Assembly: GCA_019636195.1 (NCBI GenBank)
Contig: JAHBYA010000014.1
Coordinates: 1 to 64,000 of the forward strand
DNA: 64,000 nucleotides
From: Planctomycetota bacterium
Lineage (GTDB): Bacteria; Planctomycetota; UBA8742; UBA2392
Reading direction: 5' to 3'
Part shown: piece after piece, positions 16,704 to 24,911 of the stretch
Layout: each line of letters opens with the position of its first letter
Numbering within the stretch: the stretch's first letter is position 1
The notes under the pieces: generated by a model
Database searches by the model: none
What the model saw: the letters and a program-made list of their open reading frames with translations, nothing else
What the model was told of the DNA's origin: nothing
Made by a program: the position numbers and the translations under genes

Positions 16704-18110
16704 ATGAACTTCAACCACCTTACCGGTCCCTGGAACGACGAGACTGTCTGGCGCGCCGAGCACCTGTGCATCACCGCGCGCGCGCGCCGCGACGCTCCCA
16801 CGGACCTTGTGCACGCCGCCCTTCATCGCAACAGCCCCGACCCCGTGCTGCTGCTGGCATCCGAGCTTGCGGCCATGGACGGTGACCACGACGCCGAGTC
16901 GCTGCTGTGCGCGGCCATCGCCGATCAGCTTGCCGCCGCCGGCCGTAACGACGACGCAGCCCACGCCTGGTGGCAGACATGGGAGGCCGCGGCCGCCGCC
17001 GTCAACCCTGCCGCGCAGGCCCACGCACTGGCAGAGATTGCGGCGCTTGCGGCCGCCGCCGGCGACCTGCGACGCGCGACCGACGCAACGCATCGCCGCC
17101 TGGAGCTGCTGCGCGCGATCAACCACGAGGCAGCGCTGCCGGTCGCGCTGTGCGACATGGCTGCAATCCAGCTTGAGCAGGGGGCCGTTGCCGCCGCCGC
17201 CACCACGGCCGCGATGGCGCTAAAGGCCGCAGGCGATGACTACGCGGTGCTGCGCGCGCGCCACACGCTGGGCAACCTGCACCGCGAACAGGCACAGCAC
17301 CGGCAGGCTGAGCAGCATTACCTGGAAGCGATGGCCCTCGCGCGCGCCGGCAACTTCGCTAACGCCGAGACCGCCCTGCTGGCAGACTTCGGGCTGCACC
17401 TGCTGGCGCAACAACGAGTGCCCGAGGCAAGCGAGTGCGCCCTGCGCGTTATTGCCGCCACTGAAGGCGCCAAGCACCTGCCAAGCCGCGGCAAAGGCTA
17501 CGAGCTGCTTGGCCGTGTGGCTGTGCAGCTGGGGCGTATCGACGAGGCAATCAACGAGCTTGACTGCGCGCTGTATTACGCGCGTAAGCATCAGCGCAAA
17601 ACTGAAATGGCGGCGTTGCTTGCACAGCTTGCATCGCTGCACTTGCTGCGCGGCGAGTTCAGCCGGGCATGCGAGTTATGCTCGGGCTTGCCCGAGTTTG
17701 CGCCCGGGTCGCGCACGGACCTGCTGTACGTCCAGCCGCTTTCACTGCGCCTGCTGGTCGAGGCCGCGGCTGCTTTTGAGGTGGCCGACCCCGCCCAGGG
17801 CGCGTGGCGCCTTGACAATCTCGTGCTGTCGCGCAAGTCGGCTGCCAGGCTCACGCGCGCGGCGCGGCAGGCCCGCCAGAAGGGTGACACAGCGCCGGCG
17901 GCAATCGCGCGGCGCTGCAACCTGCTGGTGCTTGAGCTGGAAGAGTCGATCCGCGACGGCCGTGACCCGCGCATTGTGGGCGGGCACCTGCCGCAAGAGC
18001 TGCCGGAGGCGCTGCGCGAGTCGCTGGGGCAGCGTTATGCCCAAAGACGCAATGACAGCCGGCGCTTCGAGAAGCTGAGCATGCTGTTGCGCCCCCATCG
18101 CGGTGCTTGA
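16704..18110 (+). CDS. TPR repeat protein, probably cytosolic
   Basis: The 468-residue protein is almost wholly helical, with six or more tetratricopeptide-type repeats, e.g. YAVLRARHTLGNLHREQAQH and KGYELLGRVAVQLGRIDEAI. There is no signal peptide or membrane helix. The N-terminus is Ala-rich and has the least regular repeats. Such proteins serve as protein-binding scaffolds, and no partner is visible. The next gene, the long GreA, begins about 95 bases downstream. The start is the only ATG in reach of the first repeat, and no ribosome site precedes it. Confidence 0.7.
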   Translation: MNFNHLTGPWNDETVWRAEHLCITARARRDAPTDLVHAALHRNSPDPVLLLASELAAMDGDHDAESLLCAAIADQLAAAGRNDDAAHAWWQTWEAAAAAVNPAAQAHALAEIAALAAAAGDLRRATDATHRRLELLRAINHEAALPVALCDMAAIQLEQGAVAAAATTAAMALKAAGDDYAVLRARHTLGNLHREQAQHRQAEQHYLEAMALARAGNFANAETALLADFGLHLLAQQRVPEASECALRVIAATEGAKHLPSRGKGYELLGRVAVQLGRIDEAINELDCALYYARKHQRKTEMAALLAQLASLHLLRGEFSRACELCSGLPEFAPGSRTDLLYVQPLSLRLLVEAAAAFEVADPAQGAWRLDNLVLSRKSAARLTRAARQARQKGDTAPAAIARRCNLLVLELEESIRDGRDPRIVGGHLPQELPEALRESLGQRYAQRRNDSRRFEKLSMLLRPHRGA

Positions 18111-18154
18111 TTTGAAGGGGCCTGGGGCCTATAAGCGCATGCGCGCCGACACCG

Positions 18155-18173
18155 ACCGCGGCGCGGTTTTTTT
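18155..18173 (+). terminator. Short terminator-like hairpin before greA
   Basis: A five-base stem (ACCGC, GCGGT) with a three-base loop is followed by seven T bases. It could end the TPR transcript or attenuate greA. A TATAAG-like hexamer at 18130-18135 lies upstream of it, which would place it inside the greA leader. Confidence 0.4.
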
Positions 18174-18204
18174 CATTCCGGTGTTTTTCGCGAGTATCCC
18201 GACT

Positions 18205-20457
18205 ATGGTAACCAGCCTGAGCAAAGAGACAGCGCGCATCAGTGAACTGATCAAGCAGGAACAATTCGGTGAAGTTGAAAGTGTCTGGGCCGAGGCCTTG
18301 CAGAAGGCCCCCGGCGAAATCGACACATTCCTTACCCTTGCCGAAAAACTGTACAAGGCAGGCCACGGCGAGCGCGCCGGCAACCTGCTTGAGCAGGTGG
18401 TCAGCAAGCTCGACAGCATGGGCGAGAAGGTCAAGGCTGTGCACGTGCTTGGTGAGCTGGCGCGCGTGGCGCCGCGCAACGCCAACCAGAAGGCGCTGGC
18501 CGATGTGGTGATCGCCGGTGCGTTTTCCGATCTGCCGGGTTTCAGCCGCATCCTTGAACGCGCCGAGCAGACCGCCAAGGGCAACGACAACCGCTACGTC
18601 AAGGCGCTGTACGACCAGCTAAAGTTCCAGCCCGGCGACTGGGTATTCCATGACGCGGGGTGGGGCCTGGGCCAGGTCAAAGAGATCGACGCCGAGAACG
18701 ACCAACTGAAGGTCGATTTCCAGAACAAGGAAAACCACGCGGTGAAGCTTGGCGCAGCCGCCAAGTTTTTCCGCAAGCTGCCCGCCGAAGACATCATGGT
18801 CCAGCGCAGCGCCCACCTCAGCGAGCTGAAGCAGCGCTGCAAGGATGAGCCCATCGCGGTCGTGCTGGGCATCCTGAAGAGCCACAACAACAAGAGCACG
18901 CTCAAGCGCATCAAGGCTGAGCTTTCGCCGACTGTGATCGACAGCAAGTCGTGGGCGAAGTGGTGGGCTGGCGTGCGCAAGGACCTCGCCAAGCACCAGT
19001 ACGTCAAGCTGGGCACCGGTACCAACCCGACCATTGAGCGGCTTGTGACGGCGATGACCCAGGAAGACGAAACGCGCGAGCAGTTCAACAACGCGCCCAA
19101 GCTTGAGAAGAAGCTTGAGATCCTGCGCCGCTACCTGCGCGACTCAGACAAGGGCGAAACGCGCGCCGACCTGCTGAAGTACATGGGCACTGAGTTCAAG
19201 CGCCTCGCCGAGCGCGAGGGCGACCTGGATGCCCGCGCCCGCGACGGCACCAGCCTGGCCGGCGAGCGCATCATTGTCGGCTTTCTGCGCGATGACTTGC
19301 GCAAGGCCGACCCCGCGGCCGCGTTTGATGTGTCCTACGATGCCGATGAACTGGTGCGCGAAAGCAGCGCCATGCTTGAGCGCCTGGAGGCGATCAAGGA
19401 CGCCGACTACCAGCAGCGCGCCCTGGCACGCCACGCCAAGCTGAATGAAGGCAAGTGGGCCGATACCTTCGCGCAGGCCATGCTCAAAGACGTACAGCCG
19501 CTGTGGGACTGGATTGCCAAGCAACTGATGGAAAACGACCACGCCAAGGTGTTGACCGCAGTCCTTGAGACCGTCAGGGACGACGGCGAAACTTACCCGC
19601 TGCAGACGTTGTGGCTGGTGCGCCGCGGCATCACCGGCGGTGAGTTGCCGCAGAGCCTTGAGCTTGCGCCGGCCAACGAGCTGTTTGCCCGCCTGTTGTG
19701 GGTAATGAACAAGGTGCAGACCCGGATTGACCGCGGCGATTCGGCATACAAGGCGGTGCTGGCGAACCTGCGCGCCGCAATGACCGAGCGCAACTCACGC
19801 CTGCTGACGACCGCGCTGGACGGCCTTTCGGACGACCGCGCCGCGCACCTGTTGCACGAGGTCAACCGCTGCCGCGGCCTGTCCGACATCCACAACAGCA
19901 CGCTGCGCGAAGTGATTTTCAAGTCGTTCCCGACTTTGCAGGCCAAGACATCGCTGCGCGCCGCCGAACTGGCCGAGCAGGAGGCCGGCGAGATCCTTGC
20001 CACGCAGGCCGGCCTGCGCAAGCGCGAAGGCGAACTCAAGCGCATCCAGGAAGAAGAGCTGCCGGACGTCGCCCGCCAGATCGGCGAAGCGCTGGCGATG
20101 GGCGACATCAGTGAAAACGCCGAGTTGGACGCCGCCCGCGAGCGCGAGTCACGCCTGAAGGAAGCCGCCAAGGAAATCATGGAAGAACTCAAGCGCGTGC
20201 GCGTCGTTACGCCCGACGAGTTCGATGCCAGCAAAGCCGGCTTCGGCACCAAGGTCACGCTCAAGCGCGAAGACGGCAAGACCAAGGTTTACACCATCCT
20301 CGGCCGCTACGAAGCCGACCTGGAACGCCAGATCATCAACAACGAAAGCCCGATTGCCCAAGGCATCCTTGGAAAGAAGCCCGGCGAAACGGCAATCGTG
20401 CAGACGCCCGAAGGCGCAGTGAAGTACGAAGTCATCAGCGTCGAACGCGCCGAGTAA
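18205..20457 (+). CDS. greA: Long-form GreA/GreB transcription elongation factor
   Basis: The 750-residue protein's last 145 residues are a GreA. A coiled-coil (ELKRIQEEELPDVARQIGEA), the acidic tip region DISENAELDAARERES and the FKBP-like C-terminal domain (GFGTKVTLKREDG to VKYEVISVE) are all visible. GreA rescues backtracked RNA polymerase by stimulating transcript cleavage. The other 600 residues are helical. They contain a small segment near residues 141-190 (QPGDWVFHDAGWGLGQVKEI) that looks like the RNA-polymerase-interaction type fold of CarD proteins. Normal bacterial GreA has about 160 residues. Chlamydial GreA proteins are similarly extended, which fits a PVC host. ATG at 18205 was preferred to the GTG at 18103, because the extra sequence covers a terminator-like hairpin. 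Confidence 0.85.
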   Translation: MVTSLSKETARISELIKQEQFGEVESVWAEALQKAPGEIDTFLTLAEKLYKAGHGERAGNLLEQVVSKLDSMGEKVKAVHVLGELARVAPRNANQKALADVVIAGAFSDLPGFSRILERAEQTAKGNDNRYVKALYDQLKFQPGDWVFHDAGWGLGQVKEIDAENDQLKVDFQNKENHAVKLGAAAKFFRKLPAEDIMVQRSAHLSELKQRCKDEPIAVVLGILKSHNNKSTLKRIKAELSPTVIDSKSWAKWWAGVRKDLAKHQYVKLGTGTNPTIERLVTAMTQEDETREQFNNAPKLEKKLEILRRYLRDSDKGETRADLLKYMGTEFKRLAEREGDLDARARDGTSLAGERIIVGFLRDDLRKADPAAAFDVSYDADELVRESSAMLERLEAIKDADYQQRALARHAKLNEGKWADTFAQAMLKDVQPLWDWIAKQLMENDHAKVLTAVLETVRDDGETYPLQTLWLVRRGITGGELPQSLELAPANELFARLLWVMNKVQTRIDRGDSAYKAVLANLRAAMTERNSRLLTTALDGLSDDRAAHLLHEVNRCRGLSDIHNSTLREVIFKSFPTLQAKTSLRAAELAEQEAGEILATQAGLRKREGELKRIQEEELPDVARQIGEALAMGDISENAELDAARERESRLKEAAKEIMEELKRVRVVTPDEFDASKAGFGTKVTLKREDGKTKVYTILGRYEADLERQIINNESPIAQGILGKKPGETAIVQTPEGAVKYEVISVERAE

Positions 20458-20792
20458 ACAGGGCCGGGCGTTCAGCCTAGTCAGGCAGGGACAGGCGCCA
20501 GGGTGCCTGTCCCTGTTGCGTTCCAAGGCAGTTCGCGGGCGGGCCCCAGAGAACCGCAACGGCTGTCCGCAGTTTGCGCCGCTGTACGCGGATGAAGCGG
20601 TCAACAGCGGCGTCTCGGCATTTTCGCCAAGTCCGCCATGGGACGGCACTTGATGGCGTGCTTGGCGAACTTTGCGAGAAGCTTGCCGTAAGCTGCCTTC
20701 AGCACCTCGCGCACCGGTCAAGCGAATGCCGGGCCGAAATTGCCCTTGCGGTGTCATTGCTTTTCCATGCGGGGTCTGTGAACGTGTGGGCC
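20458..20792. other. Intergenic stretch between greA and the methyltransferase
   Basis: These 335 bases hold the hairpin repeat at 20486-20515 and an in-frame upstream extension of the methyltransferase frame. That extension has no conserved sequence and no ribosome site, so I treat it as non-coding. No promoter is obvious. Confidence 0.4.
20486..20515. repeat. Hairpin copy of the GGGACAGGCACC element
   Basis: CAGGGACAGGCGCC (20486-20499) pairs with GGTGCCTGTCCCTG (20502-20515) around a two-base loop with one mismatch. The core is the same as in the recQ insertion. It lies 28 bases after the greA stop and may serve as a terminator. Confidence 0.75.
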
Positions 20793-21917
20793 ATGGCCAC
20801 GCGCACGCTTGAGCCGACGGTCGTGGAAGACCCCGCGTACCTTTCCGCGCAGCTGATCACCTGTATCGGCAACAAGCGCGGACTACTGCCGCTGATTGCG
20901 CAGGGGCTTGAGGTTGTGCGGCGCGAGTGCGACCAGCCGCTGGCGATGCTGGACGCGTTTGCGGGCTCGGGCGTTGTTTCACGCTTCTTCAAGCGCTTTG
21001 CCCGGCGCCTGATCAGCAATGATCTTGAAACGTACGCACAGGTCATCGCGCGCGGCCTCCTGGCCAACCGCGCCGACGTTGACTGGCCGGCGCTCGAGGC
21101 CGCACACCGCGAGATTGTTCAACAGGCGCGCATGTACCCGGTTACCGACGGCATCATCCGGCGCCACTACTCGCCGCGTGACGACCGGGACATCCAGCCC
21201 GGCGAACGCGCCTTCTACACCACGCAGAACGCAACTCGCCTTGACACTTACCGTCAGTTGATCGCCCGGCAATCGCCTGAGCTGCAACCGCTGCTGCTGG
21301 CGCCGCTGCTGGCTAAGGCAAGCGTCCATGCCAACACGTCGGGGGTGTTCAAGGGCTTCCACAAAAACCGCGACGGCGTCGGGTGCTTCGGCGGCCACGG
21401 CGGTGACGCCCTGCACCGGATCAAGGGCGCCATCGAACTTGAGCTGCCCGTCATAAGCCGCTTCCACTGCGAAGTTGAAGTGCACGGGCAGGACGCCAAC
21501 CGGCTTGTGCGGCAGATCGGGCCCGTTGACGTCGCGTACTTCGACCCGCCCTACAACCAGCACCCCTACGGCAGCAACTACTTCATGCTCAACCTGCTGT
21601 GCGACTACACCGAGCCGCGCGACCCCAGCCCGGTCAGCGGCATCCCCCGCGGCTGGAAGCGCAGCGCGTACAACCGCCGCGCGGCGGCTGTGCAGGCGAT
21701 GAAGCAACTGGTGGAAGCCACAGACGCCCGCTGGATCCTCGTGAGTTACAACGACGAAGGCTTCATCCCGCCTGACGAGATGTACGCCCTGCTGCGCGCG
21801 CGCGGCAAGGTCCAGACGCTGCGCATGCGCTACAACACCTTCCGGGGCAGCCGCAACTTGAACAGCCGCGCCTTGCACGTGCACGAGCTGCTTTACGTTG
21901 TCCGATGCTCAGGCTGA
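20793..21917 (+). CDS. Adenine-specific DNA methyltransferase (D12 class type), orphan
   Basis: The 374-residue protein shows the motif order of N6-adenine methyltransferases of the D12 (alpha) type: NKRGLLPLI (motif X), DAFAGSGVVS (motif I, AdoMet binding) near residue 55, and DPPYNQHPYGSNYF (motif IV, catalytic) near residue 251. A target-recognition segment lies between motifs I and IV. It methylates adenine in a specific sequence that cannot be predicted here. No endonuclease gene is adjacent, since the next gene is a leucine-rich repeat protein on the other strand that overlaps its last nine bases. It may therefore be a solitary methylase or a remnant of a restriction system. ATG 20793 begins at the conserved region (MATRTLEPTVV). 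Confidence 0.82.
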   Translation: MATRTLEPTVVEDPAYLSAQLITCIGNKRGLLPLIAQGLEVVRRECDQPLAMLDAFAGSGVVSRFFKRFARRLISNDLETYAQVIARGLLANRADVDWPALEAAHREIVQQARMYPVTDGIIRRHYSPRDDRDIQPGERAFYTTQNATRLDTYRQLIARQSPELQPLLLAPLLAKASVHANTSGVFKGFHKNRDGVGCFGGHGGDALHRIKGAIELELPVISRFHCEVEVHGQDANRLVRQIGPVDVAYFDPPYNQHPYGSNYFMLNLLCDYTEPRDPSPVSGIPRGWKRSAYNRRAAAVQAMKQLVEATDARWILVSYNDEGFIPPDEMYALLRARGKVQTLRMRYNTFRGSRNLNSRALHVHELLYVVRCSG

Positions 21918-22475
21918 CCACACCAGCTGGCTTGGCGGCAGGTTCAGGTGCGCGGCAATCGCGGGCAAGTCCTCCGCGGTGATGGCCGGGCAGCGGCTGA
22001 CATCAAGGCGCAGCAGCGGCGCGGCGGGCTCGCTTTCGAGAAAGCCCTCGGGTGTGACCGGCGCTCCGCACATGCGCAGCACGCGCAGGCTGGGCAGCGC
22101 CAGCAGCACCGCCAGCGCGCGGTTGTCGATGCCGGGAATTCTTGACACGTCCAGCTCGCGCAGCGTGGTCAGCGCCGCCAGCGCTTTCAGGCCGGCACGT
22201 GTCACGTTGACGCAGCCTTCAAGGCTGATGCGCACCAGCGACTGCATGCCCGAAAGCAGCGCCAGCCCGTGGTCAGTGATGCCGTGGCACCCGCCAAGGT
22301 CAATCACGCGCACGCCGGAAAGCAGGCCCACACTCAGCATGCTGCGCAGTTGCGCGTCGGTCATGCCAGGGCGATTGCGGAAGCTCAAGCTCTCGCCGGG
22401 GGCCATTGAGGTCACGGAGTCCAGGCCGGGGTCGGTTTCGGTGGTGTGCGTCAGCGCCTGCGGGTCCATGTTCAT
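21909..22475 (-). CDS. Leucine-rich repeat protein
   Basis: The 188-residue protein has about five repeats of the cysteine-containing AMN1/F-box type, such as VRVIDLGGCHGITDHGLALL and LVRISLEGCVNVTRAGLKAL. These repeats form curved protein-binding surfaces. No signal peptide or catalytic domain is present. The ATG overlaps the stop of the upstream receiver-like gene by four bases, so it is the last gene of the 24877-21909 minus-strand cluster. Its 3' end overlaps the converging methyltransferase gene by nine bases. A partner is unknown. Confidence 0.8.
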   Translation of the reverse strand: MNMDPQALTHTTETDPGLDSVTSMAPGESLSFRNRPGMTDAQLRSMLSVGLLSGVRVIDLGGCHGITDHGLALLSGMQSLVRISLEGCVNVTRAGLKALAALTTLRELDVSRIPGIDNRALAVLLALPSLRVLRMCGAPVTPEGFLESEPAAPLLRLDVSRCPAITAEDLPAIAAHLNLPPSQLVWSA

Positions 22476-22888
22476 GCTCCGGTCGCGGCCAGGGGTGCGT
22501 CAGCGCGCTCCAGCGCCGACTGCAGGGTGTCAACCATGTCGCGCAGCCGGCGGCCGACGACCACGCTGTGTACGCCGCACTCGCGTTGTTCCTCAACGGA
22601 CCATTGCCGCTCCGCCCCGAACACGACCACGGGCACACTGCGCCGCGCCGTAAGCTCGGAAAGTTCGCGCACCGCGCGCAAGCCGCCACACGAAAGCGCG
22701 CCGTGTTCAACCAGCACCGCGTGGGGGCGCAAGTGCGGGATTTGCGCCAGCGCCAGGCGCAGGCCGGTAACCGCGCGCACCTTCAATTGCACGGCGTCCG
22801 CAATCTGGACGCGGGCTTCGTCCTGGCCTTCGGGCGACGCGATCATCATTGCGCTGCGCAGGACTGTGGTTGTTGTGTGTTTTGGCAT
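22472..22888 (-). CDS. Degenerate receiver-like (REC) protein
   Basis: The 138-residue protein has the alternating strand/helix pattern of response-regulator receiver domains: VLRSAMMIAS, HAVLVEHGALSCGG and SVPVVVFGAERQ. The phosphoacceptor Asp that should end the third strand is replaced (VLVEHG), and the acidic cluster of the first strand is missing, so it is unlikely to be phosphorylated in the usual way. The start at 22888 has GAGGAA before it. 27 residues of the longer frame were dropped. It is a paralogue of the next gene upstream (23056-23625) and overlaps the LRR gene by four bases. Confidence 0.65.
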   Translation of the reverse strand: MPKHTTTTVLRSAMMIASPEGQDEARVQIADAVQLKVRAVTGLRLALAQIPHLRPHAVLVEHGALSCGGLRAVRELSELTARRSVPVVVFGAERQWSVEEQRECGVHSVVVGRRLRDMVDTLQSALERADAPLAATGA

Positions 22889-23055
22889 GTTGTTCCTCGA
22901 TCCCCGCCCGGGGGACCGTTTGCAACAGCCGTGCCATCCATGGCGCTTTGCGTAAACAACGTAAAACAAAAGACTTAGCGAATCAGAGCCGCGGCTGCGG
23001 GCCGATCATGAACAATCACGAACAATCAAATCGTGAATCCGACCGCCAAGAAGGC

Positions 23056-23625
23056 CTATTCAAAGTCGTCTTTGGGCAGCGCCTGCGCGTCCGGTATGTC
23101 GTCTTTGGGCAGCGCCTGCGCGTCCGGATGCGCGGGCTCGGCTTCGCCGCCTTCGGGCGCCTGGTAGGGCTTCAGGTTCTGGGAAATGCTGGCGATCTTG
23201 CGCCGGATCTGGTCCGTGCGGCGCAGGGCGTCAATCTTGCCGATAGCGCTTTTCAGTGCTTCCAGTACCGGCGCCAGCAGATAGGCGCCGTCCACAACCT
23301 CGGCGATCCCGAAGTCGTTGCGCTTCACCTCAAGCGCCGGGTCCAGCGGCCCGCCGAAAATCACGATCGGTACCTTGCGGCTGGCCGCCAGTTGCGAAAT
23401 CTGCTTGGCGATCATCAGTTGCCGCGGCTGGGCCTTGCCGTTCTGGATCAGGATCGCGTGGGGTTGTGCGGTGGGGATAGCCGCCAGCGCTTCCTGCATG
23501 GTGGGCACTGCCTTGACGCGCAGTGGCGCGGCGTCGGCAAGTTCCATGCGCATCGTCTCAAGGATCGCCTCATCGGCGACGAGCACGATCGGGCGAAGTA
23601 CAGGTGCGTTCTTGCCGCTGGTCAT
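23056..23625 (-). CDS. Degenerate receiver-like (REC) protein with duplicated C-terminal tail
   Basis: The 189-residue protein is related to the 22472-22888 product, with LRPIVLVADEAILETM, HAILIQNGKA and KVPIVIFGGPL at the places of the three central strands. The phosphorylated Asp is again missing (ILIQNG). After the domain comes a tail in which the eight-residue unit DAQALPKD occurs twice, encoded by a tandem repeat of about 33 bases. ATG 23625 was chosen because it gives the same N-terminal length as the paralogue. An alternative ATG at 23673 overlaps the upstream stop (TGATG) and would add 16 residues. Confidence 0.65.
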   Translation of the reverse strand: MTSGKNAPVLRPIVLVADEAILETMRMELADAAPLRVKAVPTMQEALAAIPTAQPHAILIQNGKAQPRQLMIAKQISQLAASRKVPIVIFGGPLDPALEVKRNDFGIAEVVDGAYLLAPVLEALKSAIGKIDALRRTDQIRRKIASISQNLKPYQAPEGGEAEPAHPDAQALPKDDIPDAQALPKDDFE

Positions 23626-23672
23626 ACCCTGTTCATACTTTGGGCAGGGGCGGCGCGAAAGGCCCCCGGCCA

Positions 23673-24221
23673 TCAAGAATTGCCCAACTCGGACAGGTCG
23701 CGCGCGAGGTTGCGCCGCGCCTGCGACTCAAGGCCCTTGCCCCAGTCAGTTTGAAACAGCGCAGGCTTGGCCAGCATTGACTCAAGCCACTTGCGGCGGC
23801 CGGCAAGCCAGTCGGCCTCAGGCACGCTCGCGTACTCGGCGCGGATGTTGGCGCCGTTGCGGGCGTAATCTTCCCAGCTGCCGGCAAGGGTTGACAGGTC
23901 AAGGTCAAGCACGGGCTTGCTGGCTTCAATGCTGGGGGTGTGGCCCTTGGTATCCAGTACGATCTGCTGGACCACTTTGACGCGGGCGCCTTCCCACCCC
24001 AGCTGGAACAGGCGCTCAACCGCAAGCTCGGCGCTGTCGATTTCGTTGGTCTTGCTGGCGGGGTCGTAGATAGCGTCGTGAAACCAAACCGCCATCACTT
24101 GCTCGTCGGAAAGCGGAAAGTCGCGGCCTTTGAGCAACATGTCGGCGATGTGCCGCAGGTCGTGGTAGCGACGGTGCGGCTCGGTGTAGCGACGCGTCAG
24201 CTCGATCAACAGTTCGTCCAT
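23673..24221 (-). CDS. HD-domain metal-dependent phosphohydrolase
   Basis: The 182-residue cytosolic protein belongs to the predicted HD phosphohydrolase group with YHDLRHIADML and WFHDAIYD supplying the His and HD metal ligands. Members hydrolyse nucleotides or other phosphate esters. The substrate is not known for this type. The start at 24221 (MDELLIELTRRYTEPHRRYH) fits the family, and the longer frame runs into the upstream lipoprotein gene. It lies five bases after that gene's stop, so the two are co-transcribed. Both receiver-like genes follow. Confidence 0.8.
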   Translation of the reverse strand: MDELLIELTRRYTEPHRRYHDLRHIADMLLKGRDFPLSDEQVMAVWFHDAIYDPASKTNEIDSAELAVERLFQLGWEGARVKVVQQIVLDTKGHTPSIEASKPVLDLDLSTLAGSWEDYARNGANIRAEYASVPEADWLAGRRKWLESMLAKPALFQTDWGKGLESQARRNLARDLSELGNS

Positions 24222-24226
24222 TGCGG

Positions 24227-24877
24227 TTACAGCGGCAGCACGCCCCCCTTGGCGTGTTTCTCCAGCACCTTCTTCACTTCCTTGCGGGCGTTTTCCCACA
24301 GGTTGCTGCGCAGCCAGCTGTCCACCGACTGCGTGTTAACGGTTACCTTCTCGTCGTTGCCGGCAGATACGCTGTACCCGCCCAGCAACTTGGCGCCCTC
24401 GATTTCATAGACCAGTACCTCGCCCTGCCACAAGCCCGGCGAAAACGACTTGTCGTCCGTCGAGACCGGCGCCGCGAACAGCCGAGTGCGGACCACCACC
24501 AGGTACTTCAGCGCCAGCAGTTCATCAAAGCCGGTGCGCACGGCGTCAGGATCGATGTCTGAGCCTGCGCGCCCTGCAAGGCAATCGCGCGGGAACTCAA
24601 GCCAGAAGTTCATTACATGAAAGTCAAGCTCGGGCTTGGTCTTGGGGTCTTCGTCCAGCAGCTCAAGGTGCATGATCGCCGCGTCGCGCCCGTCGCCGAA
24701 GGCCAGTTGCACCGACGGCTCGGCAAGCTCAGCGCTGTGGGCCGCCGCGGCCTTGGCGACGTCCGCCAGCGCCGTCATGCGCGGCTCGGCTTGCGGACGG
24801 TATTGAGTGATCAGGTCATCGGCCGATGGGCCGCACGCAGCCAGCAGCAGCGGCAGGACAAGTGCAAGTTTGCGCAT
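24227..24877 (-). CDS. Putative lipoprotein, first gene of a five-gene cluster
   Basis: The 216-residue protein has a lipoprotein signal (MRKLALVLPLLLAACGPS; lipobox LAAC). The mature part has no motif I recognise. It includes LDFHVMNFWLEFPRDC and ALKYLVVVRTRLF. Transcription appears leaderless: TAGACT (24889-24884) is six bases before the ATG, in a gap of only 34 bases shared with the divergent CPBP gene. The HD, receiver-like and LRR genes follow on the same strand. Confidence 0.75.
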   Translation of the reverse strand: MRKLALVLPLLLAACGPSADDLITQYRPQAEPRMTALADVAKAAAAHSAELAEPSVQLAFGDGRDAAIMHLELLDEDPKTKPELDFHVMNFWLEFPRDCLAGRAGSDIDPDAVRTGFDELLALKYLVVVRTRLFAAPVSTDDKSFSPGLWQGEVLVYEIEGAKLLGGYSVSAGNDEKVTVNTQSVDSWLRSNLWENARKEVKKVLEKHAKGGVLPL

Positions 24878-24883
24878 GCCGCG

Positions 24884-24905
24884 AGTCTAGCTGCGGCGGT
24901 ATAAG
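24884..24905. promoter_or_regulatory. Back-to-back leaderless promoters of the lipoprotein and CPBP genes
   Basis: Only 34 bases separate the two start codons. TAGACT on the minus strand (24889-24884) and TATAAG on the plus strand (24900-24905) each end exactly six bases before their ATG. The -35 region of each promoter must therefore overlap the start of the other gene. Confidence 0.55.
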
Positions 24906-24911
24906 GCCGCC

